The notes: generated from the letters alone by a model not told the origin. A DNA stretch of 64,000 nt from 2-01-FULL-41-21 sp038065335 (GCA_038065335.1 JBBTRD010000008.1:8166-72165); one strand, 5' to 3'. Numbered from the stretch's first letter, positions 55,379 through 63,848 are shown. Numbers and translations: made by a program.

Positions 55379-55474
55379 TCACACTGATCGTTTTCCAAAA
55401 TAGTTTTGGGCTTTTAAAAATACCAACCAGAGGATGACCAGTAGTAACACCAATAAAAAGGCCCAAAGCCGCAT
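55379..55474 (-). CDS. Possible 31-residue membrane peptide
   Basis: A short minus-strand frame encodes MRLWAFLLVLLLVILWLVFL followed by KAQNYFGKRSV, a single membrane helix with a positively charged end. It lies 21 bases downstream of tRNA-Val on the same strand and could share its transcript. No ribosome-binding site is clear. It may be chance, since hydrophobic frames are common in T-rich DNA. Confidence 0.35.
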   Translation of the reverse strand: MRLWAFLLVLLLVILWLVFLKAQNYFGKRSV

Positions 55475-55495
55475 GTGTAGGTATAGTCATCTTTG

Positions 55496-55569
55496 TGGGC
55501 TCGAGAGGAGTTGAACCTCTGACCTCGCCGATGTGAACGGCGCGCTCTAACCAACTGAGCTACGAACCC
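55496..55569 (-). tRNA. tRNA-Val (anticodon CAC)
   Basis: On the minus strand: acceptor GGGTTCG/CGAGCCC, D-arm AGCTCAGTTGGTTAGAGC, anticodon arm CGCCG-TTCACAT-CGGCG (CAC), T-arm AGAGGTTCAACTCCTCT, discriminator A. CCA is not encoded. Confidence 0.97.
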
Positions 55570-55581
55570 ATCATCTTACCA

Positions 55582-55608
55582 GACTATAGAGGTTTAGCCT
55601 CTATAGTC
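55582..55608. repeat. REP-like palindrome at 3' end of RAYT 2
   Basis: GACTATAGAGG-TTTAG-CCTCTATAGTC, with the RAYT stop codon inside its loop. It is identical to the solitary palindrome at 24712-24738. Confidence 0.88.
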
Positions 55609-56304
55609 TATCGTGTATTCAGAAATCTTATCAAGTATAATCTCTTTAACTTTTCTGATCGAGACCAGATCTCTAAAATTATTCTTAAGGTCTTCCCCGA
55701 CCTCATCTACTAACGCATAATCCAGAATCATTTGAAATCTTTTGTTATTAGAATAGTCAGATAAACTTGACCATTTATAATCTTTCAGAGAGGCAAGCAC
55801 CTCATTTGGGTTTTTAATCTCTTCTTCCATTTTCCATTTTGGATATACCAATTCTAATGGATTCACATGAATGTATGTTATTAGATATTTTAAGTATTCA
55901 TTTTTATCGACATGTACAGACTTGAAGACTCCCTGAAACAAGGAACCACTTCTCTCGATTTTATTATTAAAATACATTGTATAACCCGTCGATACTTTTT
56001 GCAGAAACCGAGAAATCCCATTTTTCTCAACCTGTTTAAGTAATAGGTGAAAATGATTAGGCATTAAACAGAAACATAAAACATCTACAAGCTTAATCCT
56101 CTCCCTCCCCTTAAAAAAGTCTTCCACAGAGGCGAAACCTCTATAACGAAAGGTTGAATTTAAAAGGGGTGATTTATCGTTACAAGCGGCTAATAAAAAA
56201 GCGAACCTCTCATAATCCCTACTGTTTAGGAAAACTTCTCTTTTGTCTACTCCCCGGTTATATATGTGATAATATTCTCCGTTGGTTAGAGGTGTCTTTC
56301 TCAT
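55594..56304 (-). CDS. REP-associated tyrosine transposase (Y1), RAYT 2
   Basis: The 236-residue product has HIYNRGVDKREVFLNSRDYE, the HxH metal motif in CLMPNHFHLLLKQVEKNGIS, VSTGYTMYFNNKIERSGSLF with the candidate nucleophile Tyr, and QGVFKSVHVDKNEYLKYLIT. It is about 40 percent similar by eye to RAYT 1, but its flanking palindromes have a different sequence (CTATAGAGG type), as expected of separately evolved REP-RAYT pairs. A partial copy of its own palindrome is read in frame inside the gene (RYRGFASVE, 56128-56154). Confidence 0.88.
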   Translation of the reverse strand: MRKTPLTNGEYYHIYNRGVDKREVFLNSRDYERFAFLLAACNDKSPLLNSTFRYRGFASVEDFFKGRERIKLVDVLCFCLMPNHFHLLLKQVEKNGISRFLQKVSTGYTMYFNNKIERSGSLFQGVFKSVHVDKNEYLKYLITYIHVNPLELVYPKWKMEEEIKNPNEVLASLKDYKWSSLSDYSNNKRFQMILDYALVDEVGEDLKNNFRDLVSIRKVKEIILDKISEYTIDYRG

Positions 56305-56344
56305 GCTTACATTGTATCACAATAACCATAGAGGCGAAACCTAA

Positions 56345-56385
56345 CTATAGTAACTATAGAGGTTTCACCTCTATAGTTACTATAG
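56345..56385. repeat. REP-like palindrome cluster upstream of RAYT 2
   Basis: ACTATAGTAACTATAGAGG and its complement form a perfect hairpin around a TTTCA-like loop. A further half (CCATAGAGGCGAAACC, 56326-56341) lies between it and the transposase start. It abuts the stop codon of the 56386 gene. Confidence 0.85.
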
Positions 56386-56835
56386 TTAGAGGCCGATTTT
56401 GTTAACAATCTTTTCGTGAGGACCTTCAAGAAGGACGCGGACGAAGCGGTCGAACATGCTGTAACGATAATCAAATTCTTCTTTATCCATGAGCGTAAAT
56501 TTTATTTCGGTGCCAATCTCGGCTTCGAGCGAACCAAGAAAATTACGAAGCTTGGCGCGATTGATTTCGTCGCCGACAATAAACAAATCGGCCGGCGCGT
56601 CGTATTGGTTGATGGAATCCGGGTCGCTCAAAAAAATTCCGGAAATAACAGCCAAGCGAATTCGGCCGAGGTTGGAAACTTTTTTAATCATTCTTTCTTT
56701 CTCCCCCACCGATGATTTCAAAATTAAACTTCTCAACTCGGAGAAAAATTCAAAATTTTGATTTAAAGCAAACCGCTCGGCCTTGTGACGGATCTTCGAC
56801 TTTTTTGGTTTTACGGTTTTTTTCTTGGTTTTCAT
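56386..56835 (-). CDS. Nucleotidyltransferase-like protein
   Basis: The 149-residue product starts with a Lys-rich tail; from about residue 60 it looks like a small nucleotidyltransferase-type domain (LGRIRLAVISGIFLSDPDSI, APADLFIVGDEINRAKLRNF, EIGTEIKFTLMDKEEFDYRY). The usual GSxAxG-DxD site is only partly visible (D in ADLFIV), so it may be inactive. It overlaps the upstream winged-helix gene by four bases; such pairs recur in Patescibacteria and may form a regulatory or toxin-antitoxin-like unit. Confidence 0.55.
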   Translation of the reverse strand: MKTKKKTVKPKKSKIRHKAERFALNQNFEFFSELRSLILKSSVGEKERMIKKVSNLGRIRLAVISGIFLSDPDSINQYDAPADLFIVGDEINRAKLRNFLGSLEAEIGTEIKFTLMDKEEFDYRYSMFDRFVRVLLEGPHEKIVNKIGL

Positions 56836-57023
56836 TTTTTATGTTTTACAACCGTAATCTGTCTTAAAAGTTCTAATTCATCCCGCGTGGTTTGAGGCGG
56901 CTCTTTAATCCGTTGAGCTATCTCTCGCACGCTAAAATCAGCCGGAAAATTGCGGTACAGAAACTTAAGAATCTTAACCCTGATTTTTGACCCGAAAAGG
57001 TTATCAAGTATGGGCTTTGACAT
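56832..57023 (-). CDS. Small winged-helix regulator
   Basis: Start is the ATG at 57023 (MSKPILDNLFGSKIRVKILK), giving 63 residues. It has a typical small winged helix with FLYRNFPADFSVREIAQRIK EPPQTTRDELELL as recognition region and a basic end (VVKHKK). Overlaps the nucleotidyltransferase-like gene (ATGA), so the two are coupled. Upstream in-frame codons to 57143 lie in the divergent gene and are not used. Confidence 0.6.
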   Translation of the reverse strand: MSKPILDNLFGSKIRVKILKFLYRNFPADFSVREIAQRIKEPPQTTRDELELLRQITVVKHKK

Positions 57024-57084
57024 TAGGAATAGAATTGAATTAGAATGACAGTAAGATACTTCAATTTGATTTAAATAGCAACCC

Positions 57085-58860
57085 ATGGAAAAAATATTTA
57101 TCAATCCGGTTTCCAAAGAGATTATCGCCAAGGGTAACGCCAAAGAAGGTCCGGTTGATTTATTCTCCTACGATAACAACGGCAACGGCCGGACCCTCGG
57201 CAGTCTTTATGTCGTTGGCAACATTCAAGGCGGAGTTGATGTAAACTCGGATGATATTGATGTCGGTTATGTCCTGAATCTCGTCGCTTCGCTCGCTAAA
57301 CGTGAATACTACGCCGATTCGGACGCGAGTCCGAAAGACGCTTTCTCCAGCGCCCTCAAAAAGATTAACGGCGTCGTCGAAGAATTCTTCAAAAATAAAG
57401 AAACAAAAATCAACATCGGCATTTTTGCCGTCGCCGGCGACCAAATCCATATTTCCAAACTCGGCAAATTCAAAATTCTTCTCGCCCGCGAAAGCAAAAC
57501 AATCGACATTCTTAATAACATCCAATTATTCAATAAAGAATCAACTCAAGAAAAAGAATTCTCCAATATCATCTCCGGCAAAGTTGTCGAGGGCGACCGA
57601 ATTCTCGCTTTCTATCCCAGCCGGAGTATCACCGCTCGCGAAAAATCCATTAAAGACGGCTTTCTTAAGTCATCCCAAGACGAGTTTGTCGCTCAATTAA
57701 CGGCTCTTAAAGAACAAAAGCCGGAATTCGCTTGCGCCGCTTTTCATATAAACATTCAGAAAGGCGCTGAAATCGCGACCACCCCCCATATTCAACCCAA
57801 GGAACTTCAAGAAGAACCAGCCAAGGAAACGGCCGAAAACTTGACACCATTGGCTCAACTTGCTAATACTAACTCTGAAAAAGAAGCGGCCAGAACCGTC
57901 GTTAAACTTTCTCCCGAACCAGCCATACCAAAAATTATTCCCAGCGAATTTGCGCGAGGCAAAAGAGAACTGGCTTTTTCTAAGCATTTTCGCCGATTCA
58001 AAAATATGAACATCACGCCCCAAGTTAAGATGTCCGCCATGGGCGGCATCGCCGTTGCCGCGCTTCTCGTTATTTTCTCGCTTAAATCATTTGTGTTTGT
58101 CAGTGCCGAAACCCGTCAGCTCAATGCCGCTGTTTCTGAAGCCCAAGCTAATCTCAAGCTCGCGGACACCAAAAAAGACAATGACCTAATCGGCGCGCGA
58201 TCATTATTAATCAGCTCTCTCGCCTCTCTAACGCAGGCCCAGCAAACAAACGGCACTTCAAAAAAAGTCGAAGATACGAAAGCGCAAATTAACCAAGCCC
58301 TAGATAATATTGAAGGAGCGGTTGATGCCGCCGTATCTCTTGCTCCGGAAACCGTATCGGCTAATATTTTCCCCGCCGCGCCGGCCAGTCCCGTTTTAAG
58401 CCATGCGATGTACAAGGGCAACCGTTATGAATTAACCGCCGCCGCCATTTCCAAAATCACTGATGCCGCGCTCGGAAAAACAAAATCGGAACCGTGGCTT
58501 TCCGCCGGTGTCGCCCTTCCTGAAAATCCGGCATTAATAACCGTCGATGGAAATGTGTATGTTCTTTCAAGCAAGGGCGTCATGATTGTGTATTACAAGG
58601 GCAAGAAAATTAATGAATTTAATATTGTCGTCACGCCTGAATCAAACAGTCTGCTTTTGAGTAATGAGGCCTCGGCCGACCTATACTTAGTCAATCCAAA
58701 AATGGGCCGTATTTATATAATCGCCAAAAGTAACGGCTCAATAACTAAAACTCTCAAAATAAACGCCCCGATTCAAAATGCCGTTCTCGGCGACGAAGGA
58801 ACTTTTTATATCCTCTCCGACGACAAAATCTGGAAAATAGAGCAATCTTTAAATCTTTAA
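57085..58860 (+). CDS. PP2C-like membrane protein with C-terminal propeller-like domain
   Basis: The 591-residue product has an N-terminal part (about 1-225) resembling PP2C/SpoIIE-like folds (GPVDLFSYDNNGNGRTLGSL, ASPKDAFSSALKKINGVVEE, VEGDRILAFYPSRSIT) but without the full set of metal-binding Asp residues, so catalysis is doubtful. A membrane helix follows at about 314-334 (GGIAVAALLVIFSLKSFVFV), then a coiled coil (about 340-410) and a beta-rich C-terminal region (VYVLSSKGVMIVYYKGKKIN, GSITKTLKINAPIQNAVLGD). It is similar to large membrane proteins seen across Patescibacteria. Function unknown. Confidence 0.55.
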   Translation: MEKIFINPVSKEIIAKGNAKEGPVDLFSYDNNGNGRTLGSLYVVGNIQGGVDVNSDDIDVGYVLNLVASLAKREYYADSDASPKDAFSSALKKINGVVEEFFKNKETKINIGIFAVAGDQIHISKLGKFKILLARESKTIDILNNIQLFNKESTQEKEFSNIISGKVVEGDRILAFYPSRSITAREKSIKDGFLKSSQDEFVAQLTALKEQKPEFACAAFHINIQKGAEIATTPHIQPKELQEEPAKETAENLTPLAQLANTNSEKEAARTVVKLSPEPAIPKIIPSEFARGKRELAFSKHFRRFKNMNITPQVKMSAMGGIAVAALLVIFSLKSFVFVSAETRQLNAAVSEAQANLKLADTKKDNDLIGARSLLISSLASLTQAQQTNGTSKKVEDTKAQINQALDNIEGAVDAAVSLAPETVSANIFPAAPASPVLSHAMYKGNRYELTAAAISKITDAALGKTKSEPWLSAGVALPENPALITVDGNVYVLSSKGVMIVYYKGKKINEFNIVVTPESNSLLLSNEASADLYLVNPKMGRIYIIAKSNGSITKTLKINAPIQNAVLGDEGTFYILSDDKIWKIEQSLNL

Positions 58861-58894
58861 ACTCAAAAGCCCCGCCAAAGCGGGGCTTTTGAGT
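58861..58894. terminator. Bidirectional terminator, 57085 gene / rplL
   Basis: ACTCAAAAGCCCCGC pairs perfectly with GCGGGGCTTTTGAGT around CAAA, between convergent stops. Confidence 0.85.
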
Positions 58895-58900
58895 TGCCGC

Positions 58901-59281
58901 TTACTTTAACTCTACCGTTGCCCCCGCGGTCTCGAGTTTTGTTTTCATCTCGTCCGCTTCAGACTTCTTGACCCCTTCTTTGACGATCGCGCCCGGCTTG
59001 TCGGTCATTTCTTTGGCTTCTTTAAGACCCAGACCCGTAATTTCACGAAGAACCTTAATAACCTGAATCTTCGCGACACCCGCGTCCTTCAGAATAATCG
59101 TGAAACTGTCTTTTTCTTCGCCCGCTTCCGCCCCTTCGCCCGCCACGGCTGGACCAGCTGAAGACGCAAATGAAGCGGCTGATACGCCAAACTTCTCTTC
59201 TAGAGCCCTCACGAGTTCATTAAGTTCCGCGACAGACATGAATTCAATTTGCGAAATAAAATCGTCTTTGTTGATTGCCAT
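58901..59281 (-). CDS. rplL: Large ribosomal subunit protein bL12
   Basis: Start is the ATG at 59281 (MAINKDDFISQIEFMSVAEL), giving 126 residues. N-terminal dimerisation domain, Ala/Gly-rich hinge (ASSAGPAVAGEGAEAGEEKD), and C-terminal domain ITGLGLKEAKEMTDKPGAIV KEGVKKSEADEMKTKLE. L12 multimers on L10 recruit GTPase factors. It follows rplJ after 94 bases; rpoBC are not downstream here. Confidence 0.96.
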   Translation of the reverse strand: MAINKDDFISQIEFMSVAELNELVRALEEKFGVSAASFASSAGPAVAGEGAEAGEEKDSFTIILKDAGVAKIQVIKVLREITGLGLKEAKEMTDKPGAIVKEGVKKSEADEMKTKLETAGATVELK

Positions 59282-59375
59282 ACTGATAATTTTCAATTTA
59301 CAATTTTCAATTTTCAGTGAATGAATCAATGAAACATTGGAAATTTATTGTAAATTGATACTTGAAAATTGATAA

Positions 59376-59930
59376 TTAACTGGCCGAATTTTTCTGCTTG
59401 GCTACTTCACTCAAAACGACATAGAGGCCAGTCAGTGGATATTTCATCATCCCCAACAAGCGACCAATGAGGACTTCCTTTGACGGCATCTTGGCCATCT
59501 CCATAAACTGCTCCCTGTCAATAAAAATCGCTTGCCCGTCCGAAGCTTGGCGAAGGAGGGCGCCAAAAAATTTTAAAGCCGGATTTTTTCTAGAAAATTC
59601 ATAAAGTCTCTTGGCGATACCATACGGTTCTTCCGCGCTTGCCCCGTCCTTGGCGGGCCCAACAACTAATCCGAGAGAACCGGCCATGCCGTAAACATCA
59701 ACCGCGATATCTTTAGAAATATCCTTGGTTGCCATTTCAACTAATGTTTTTTTGGTCACGATATATTCGGACTTGGCTTCGCGCAGAAGACGCTTCAACT
59801 GCGTCATTTGAGCCACGGATAAGCCCTTCTCGCCGGTTCGAGCAAACGACGTAAAAACCGTAATCTGGGATTTCGGCAGTTTGTCCCGCAATGATTTTAA
59901 TTCTTCTTTTTTCTGTATTTTTGACTTCAT
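59376..59930 (-). CDS. rplJ: Large ribosomal subunit protein uL10
   Basis: Start is the ATG at 59930 (MKSKIQKKEELKSLRDKLPK), giving 184 residues. Core: FTSFARTGEKGLSVAQMTQL KRLLREAKSEYIVTKKTLVE, and a C-terminal helix binding L12 (LIGRLLGMMKYPLTGLYVVL). A small palindromic insert is read as LRQASDGQA (59537-59563). L10 forms the stalk base with L12. A possible L10 leader lies upstream. Confidence 0.93.
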   Translation of the reverse strand: MKSKIQKKEELKSLRDKLPKSQITVFTSFARTGEKGLSVAQMTQLKRLLREAKSEYIVTKKTLVEMATKDISKDIAVDVYGMAGSLGLVVGPAKDGASAEEPYGIAKRLYEFSRKNPALKFFGALLRQASDGQAIFIDREQFMEMAKMPSKEVLIGRLLGMMKYPLTGLYVVLSEVAKQKNSAS

Positions 59931-60056
59931 ATTTTTAACAAAAAACCGCGTTTTCACCGCAGAAATAAAGCTTCGACCTGCCTGCCGGCAGGCATGGCCA
60001 GCTCAACGGGCTTGAGTGCTTCATCTCGGGGCAATTAAAGCCCTGTCTACGATGTA
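59931..60056 (-). promoter_or_regulatory. Possible L10 leader (autoregulatory) with inserted palindrome
   Basis: The minus-strand leader contains ATCGTAGACAGGGC and GCCCCGAGAT, resembling the CGUAGACAG/kink-turn region of ribosomal L10 leaders, followed by CTCAAGCCCGTTGAG. A palindrome CATGCCTGCCGGCAGGCAGG interrupts it. By analogy L10-L12 would bind it to control translation. Confidence 0.45.
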
Positions 60057-60063
60057 CTTTCGT

Positions 60064-60092
60064 ATGGTATCAGATTAAAACCTATAAAGCAA
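60064..60092 (-). promoter_or_regulatory. Promoter of rplJ-rplL
   Basis: On the minus strand TTGCTT (60092-60087), 17 bases, TACCAT (60069-60064), about 130 bases upstream of rplJ. It overlaps nothing coding except the spacing to mltG stop (60100). Confidence 0.5.
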
Positions 60093-60099
60093 GGGGATA

Positions 60100-61131
60100 T
60101 TATAATCCCAGATATTTGCGACGATTGGCGGTGTGTTCGGCGCCAGTCTTGGAAAAGATAATCTGGCTACCGTCGCGAGTGGAAAGATAATAAAAGTAAT
60201 TCCCCGTTGGATTTAGGGCAGCTTCGATAGACATAAGCCCGGGGTTGGAAATGGGATGGGGCGGCAAACCGGCCCGAATGTAAGTATTGTAAGGGGAATC
60301 TATTTTAATTTCGGCGCCAACGCCGATTTGAGAGACATCGCAATCTTTAATTCTGTTTTGCGAGTTGTTGGTTGTAAGTTGTGAGTTGTTGGTTATCCGC
60401 AGACAGGCTCCATAACTGACCGTCGCGTCGATTTCTAAAGGCATGCCTTGTTTAAGGCGATTGGCGATCACGCCCGAGACCAGACGCATATCCGATTCAA
60501 TCCGCGCTTCTTTTTCGATAATAGACGCGATGATTATAATCTGATCACGGGCGGACGCGCTCAATTCTCCGATTAAGTCCTTGGTTTTATCCTGACCGTT
60601 CAATTCCATTTTTTGTTCAATCTCTCCCAACAAACTGTTTGGTCGAAATCGATAGGTATCGGGGAATAAATAGCCCTCTCGCGAGCCATAAGCCGACGCG
60701 AATTCGCCTTCGGTGATAAGTTCAGCATCGGCCAGACGTTTATCAATTTCCCAAATATTCGAGCCCTCGGGAATAAAAACCACGATGTCCGTTGACGCGC
60801 CGTTGCCGCCGGCAATCTGCCAAGCGATATCATTGAGCGTGGCGCCGGCGGGAATGGTATAGTCCCCCGCTTGAATATTCCGCTCTCGGCCCAAACCAGC
60901 CACATAGAATCTAAAAACAATTGCGTTACGGACTAAGCCTCGTTCTTTGAGCGTGTCTGCAATTGCCGTGAGACTTTGACCGGAATCAACGCGAATACGT
61001 TGGACCGTATTCATCGCCGTCGTCGGCACAAAAATAATCCAACCGAGCCATAAAAATATCACAACCGCTAAGGCAACAGCGGCTGTGTGTATAACATGTT
61101 TGTGCTCCTTGTAGAATTTTATATCTGACAC
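60100..61131 (-). CDS. mltG: Endolytic murein transglycosylase MltG
   Basis: The 343-residue product has one N-terminal membrane helix (about 15-36), a LysM-like segment (RIRVDSGQSLTAIADTLKER) and the YceG/MltG domain with REGYLFPDTYRF, IIIIASIIEKEARIESDMRL (catalytic Glu), VSGVIANRLKQGMPLEIDAT and SPYNTYIRAGLPPHPISNPG. It cleaves nascent glycan strands. A simple repeat (RITNNSQLTTNNSQNRI, about 60350-60400) is inserted in frame after VSYGACL, where most MltG read directly into the Y-rich loop. Confidence 0.93.
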   Translation of the reverse strand: MSDIKFYKEHKHVIHTAAVALAVVIFLWLGWIIFVPTTAMNTVQRIRVDSGQSLTAIADTLKERGLVRNAIVFRFYVAGLGRERNIQAGDYTIPAGATLNDIAWQIAGGNGASTDIVVFIPEGSNIWEIDKRLADAELITEGEFASAYGSREGYLFPDTYRFRPNSLLGEIEQKMELNGQDKTKDLIGELSASARDQIIIIASIIEKEARIESDMRLVSGVIANRLKQGMPLEIDATVSYGACLRITNNSQLTTNNSQNRIKDCDVSQIGVGAEIKIDSPYNTYIRAGLPPHPISNPGLMSIEAALNPTGNYFYYLSTRDGSQIIFSKTGAEHTANRRKYLGL

Positions 61132-61272
61132 GTAGAAAGATTAGAATTTCTAATTACCTAATTACTAATTTACCTAAGTAAATCCCAAACACTAAAACCT
61201 CAAACTTTTAATTTAATACTTTTTTCCAGCATTATTTAGAACTTAGGATTTAGAAATTAGAAATTGCGAAGC

Positions 61273-63693
61273 TTAGATGGGTTGCTGATTAATACCCTTG
61301 ATCGGGGGGGCCTGACCCGATTCAAGCTGTTGAAGTTTGTCTAAGACAATTTGATTGTCTTTATTGGCTTCCATGGCTAGAATCTTTTGAAGTTGGGCAA
61401 TCGCGTTTGGAATATCTTTGCGTTCTTCATAAATCAAAGCCAAATACCAATTGGCGTTAGAGTAATTTGGTTGCAAAACCAAGACTTGTTGAAGAGTGGC
61501 AAAAGCTTTATCTTTATCGCCATTGCGATAATAGAGCAGACCGAGTTCAAATACTAAATTAGGCTGGTCGCCGTTGAATGGCACGATTTTTTCCAACTGT
61601 TTGATGGCTTCCGTAAGCTTGCCTTGCTGATCGTAGACAATACCCAGATTATAAATAGCCAAACCAAAATTATTGGACATATCGACGGCTTTCTTGAAAT
61701 TTGTTTCCGCCAGCGCGAGAGAAGCATTCGCCTGTTGAATCAGTTGAGCCGAATCTTTATTGCCGGATGCGGTCTGACGCAATAATTGGGATTCCGCGAG
61801 ATAGAGATTGCCGATACTGTTAAAGAACGAAGGGTCGCCGGGACGGAGATCGGCCGCTTTTTGATAAGCGCTGACGGAAAGAGCATCCACGCCGCCAACC
61901 AGACCGAGAAGATTCCGATAAACATTGCCGAGGTTATTCCAATTTAATGATTCGCGTGGATTTAAATCGGTGGCTTTTTTGGCTAGATTGATAGCCGAGC
62001 TCATGTAATTCTGAATGCGCGCCGCTTGCTGGGTATCTTTGGGATCGGCTTTTTTATTTAATTCTTGACTCAAAAGACCAAGCGCCGCTTGAGACGCGGC
62101 GCGATAGTAGACATCGCTCTGGCCGTTCCAATTCACCGCGTTCACCAAATTCGCCGAAGCTTTAGCAATATCCTGTTGCGTCAACGCTTTGGCGTATTGG
62201 ACGTCGGCGATATAAGCCGAGACGCCGAAGTAAGCGCCGACAAGAACCAAAATTAATCCTCCGATAAATCCAAGAGACGAGACTAATGAGACGGCAATGT
62301 TGTGTTCAGCGTCATAGACCCGAGCCGTGCTTCCCCAAAGTGTCAGCACCGCGAGAGCGAGAACAAGATACGCCACAAACATCAAGGTCATATTAAATGG
62401 ATAAAGCAGAAAAGCCGCTCCTACCGCGCAAAGAGTCGCCCAGATGTATTGAGCATTCGCGTGTTGAACGGCCTGTTTATCACGAATATAACGAATGACG
62501 CCCTGAATCCCCGCCCAAATGAGCACTAAAAGAGCCAATATCATAATCAGTCCCCCACCCACGACGGCGTTGAAGATTTCAGACATCCCCGTAAAAAACT
62601 TGGCGCCGGAAAGCGAAGAATCAACCAGCCGGCTAGCGCCATATTTGTCAAAGGCCATCGAAAATGCAGTCGGGCCATAACCGGTCGCCAAGCTTTCCTT
62701 TAAAGCGGCTTTGGCCACATGGCCGGAAAGCTGGAATGAAGGCGCGACTTCAACGGGAAGATTTGATTTGACGGCGTTGAGATTAAAGTTAACCACCATC
62801 AAAAAAACCCCAATCACGATCACGGTCATGGGAATGATAAATCGAGCAATAGAAAATCCTTGCCCGTCCTCTGGCGGGTTGACGCCAAGACTTTCAAAGA
62901 TAATCCAGCCGGCCATGCCGATAATGGCAATCGTCCAAAGCACCCACCAATTAAGAACTATAAGAATGGCAACGGCCATAACCAGTCCAAGAATATTTAA
63001 ATATTTAAATATCGCCCCTTGCCGCTTTTGCCCCAAAAGCGGCAAGGCTATGGCGGCAAGAACGCCTAATCCATTCACCGAACCGACGGAATTGAATGCG
63101 GCTGAATCAGAAAATTTAAATATTGATATATTTAAATATTTAAATATCTGGACCCCGACAATTTGGAGAAAACCGTAAAGCAACACCAGAGACAATGACG
63201 CGGTAATAATGTTAGTCAACCTTCGGCCCTCGTCTTCAACCGAATTAACAATCAGAAAATAAATAATAGAAAACGCGGAGACCATCATCAGCGACGACGC
63301 GAGATTCCCGGGAGCGCCAAAAAGACTATTAAACCGAGACATGGAGAAAATCGTCGCTACTAACGTCGCGCCCAAAACCGCCAGAACACCCTTATCAAAC
63401 ACGTTCGGCCGCCAGGCAAAACGACCGCTCGACACCAGCGCCAATAACCAAGCAATCAAACCCGTGCCCGCGACAGCCAATATCAACAATCCTTTGTTCA
63501 GTTCGAGAACGCTCGTCGTCCAAGGCAAAAATAAAATCGGCGTCAAAAACACGCCAATCATTAGCGCCCAACGGACGATTGCCGGATACACCCTGTTTTG
63601 GTGTTCCTTTCGCGTTTGATTTGAATCCGCCACCGCCAAATCCGCCTGAACTTCAGGCGAAGTCTCTTCGCCGACAAAAGACATATCCATCAC
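61273..63693 (-). CDS. O-antigen-ligase-like membrane protein with TPR domain
   Basis: The 806-residue product has about twelve membrane helices (residues 40-480) with a Wzy/WaaL-like organisation (SVGSVNGLGVLAAIALPLL; ALKESLATGYGPTAFSMAFD). TPR repeats follow from about 560 (LNPRESLNWNNLGNVYRNLL, FGLAIYNLGIVYDQQGKLTE, YSNANWYLALIYEERKDIPN). It may process surface glycans, with the TPR part outside the membrane. Two AT-only microrepeats are read as IFKYLNISIFKF and IFKYLNILG (63115-63150, 62990-63013). A leader hairpin (GTCGCC/GGCGAC, 63710-63747) precedes it. Confidence 0.75.
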   Translation of the reverse strand: MMDMSFVGEETSPEVQADLAVADSNQTRKEHQNRVYPAIVRWALMIGVFLTPILFLPWTTSVLELNKGLLILAVAGTGLIAWLLALVSSGRFAWRPNVFDKGVLAVLGATLVATIFSMSRFNSLFGAPGNLASSLMMVSAFSIIYFLIVNSVEDEGRRLTNIITASLSLVLLYGFLQIVGVQIFKYLNISIFKFSDSAAFNSVGSVNGLGVLAAIALPLLGQKRQGAIFKYLNILGLVMAVAILIVLNWWVLWTIAIIGMAGWIIFESLGVNPPEDGQGFSIARFIIPMTVIVIGVFLMVVNFNLNAVKSNLPVEVAPSFQLSGHVAKAALKESLATGYGPTAFSMAFDKYGASRLVDSSLSGAKFFTGMSEIFNAVVGGGLIMILALLVLIWAGIQGVIRYIRDKQAVQHANAQYIWATLCAVGAAFLLYPFNMTLMFVAYLVLALAVLTLWGSTARVYDAEHNIAVSLVSSLGFIGGLILVLVGAYFGVSAYIADVQYAKALTQQDIAKASANLVNAVNWNGQSDVYYRAASQAALGLLSQELNKKADPKDTQQAARIQNYMSSAINLAKKATDLNPRESLNWNNLGNVYRNLLGLVGGVDALSVSAYQKAADLRPGDPSFFNSIGNLYLAESQLLRQTASGNKDSAQLIQQANASLALAETNFKKAVDMSNNFGLAIYNLGIVYDQQGKLTEAIKQLEKIVPFNGDQPNLVFELGLLYYRNGDKDKAFATLQQVLVLQPNYSNANWYLALIYEERKDIPNAIAQLQKILAMEANKDNQIVLDKLQQLESGQAPPIKGINQQPI

Positions 63694-63848
63694 TTATAGA
63701 TGCTTGAGAAGTCGCCTATCCGTGCATTCATCTCCGGATGGGCGACACCTGAAACATTGATTTATTATATCTATATTATAACCTACTGAATTCCATAATA
63801 AAAGCCAACTGTCCACACGCAAATCTTTAATCTTTGAAACTTGTAACT

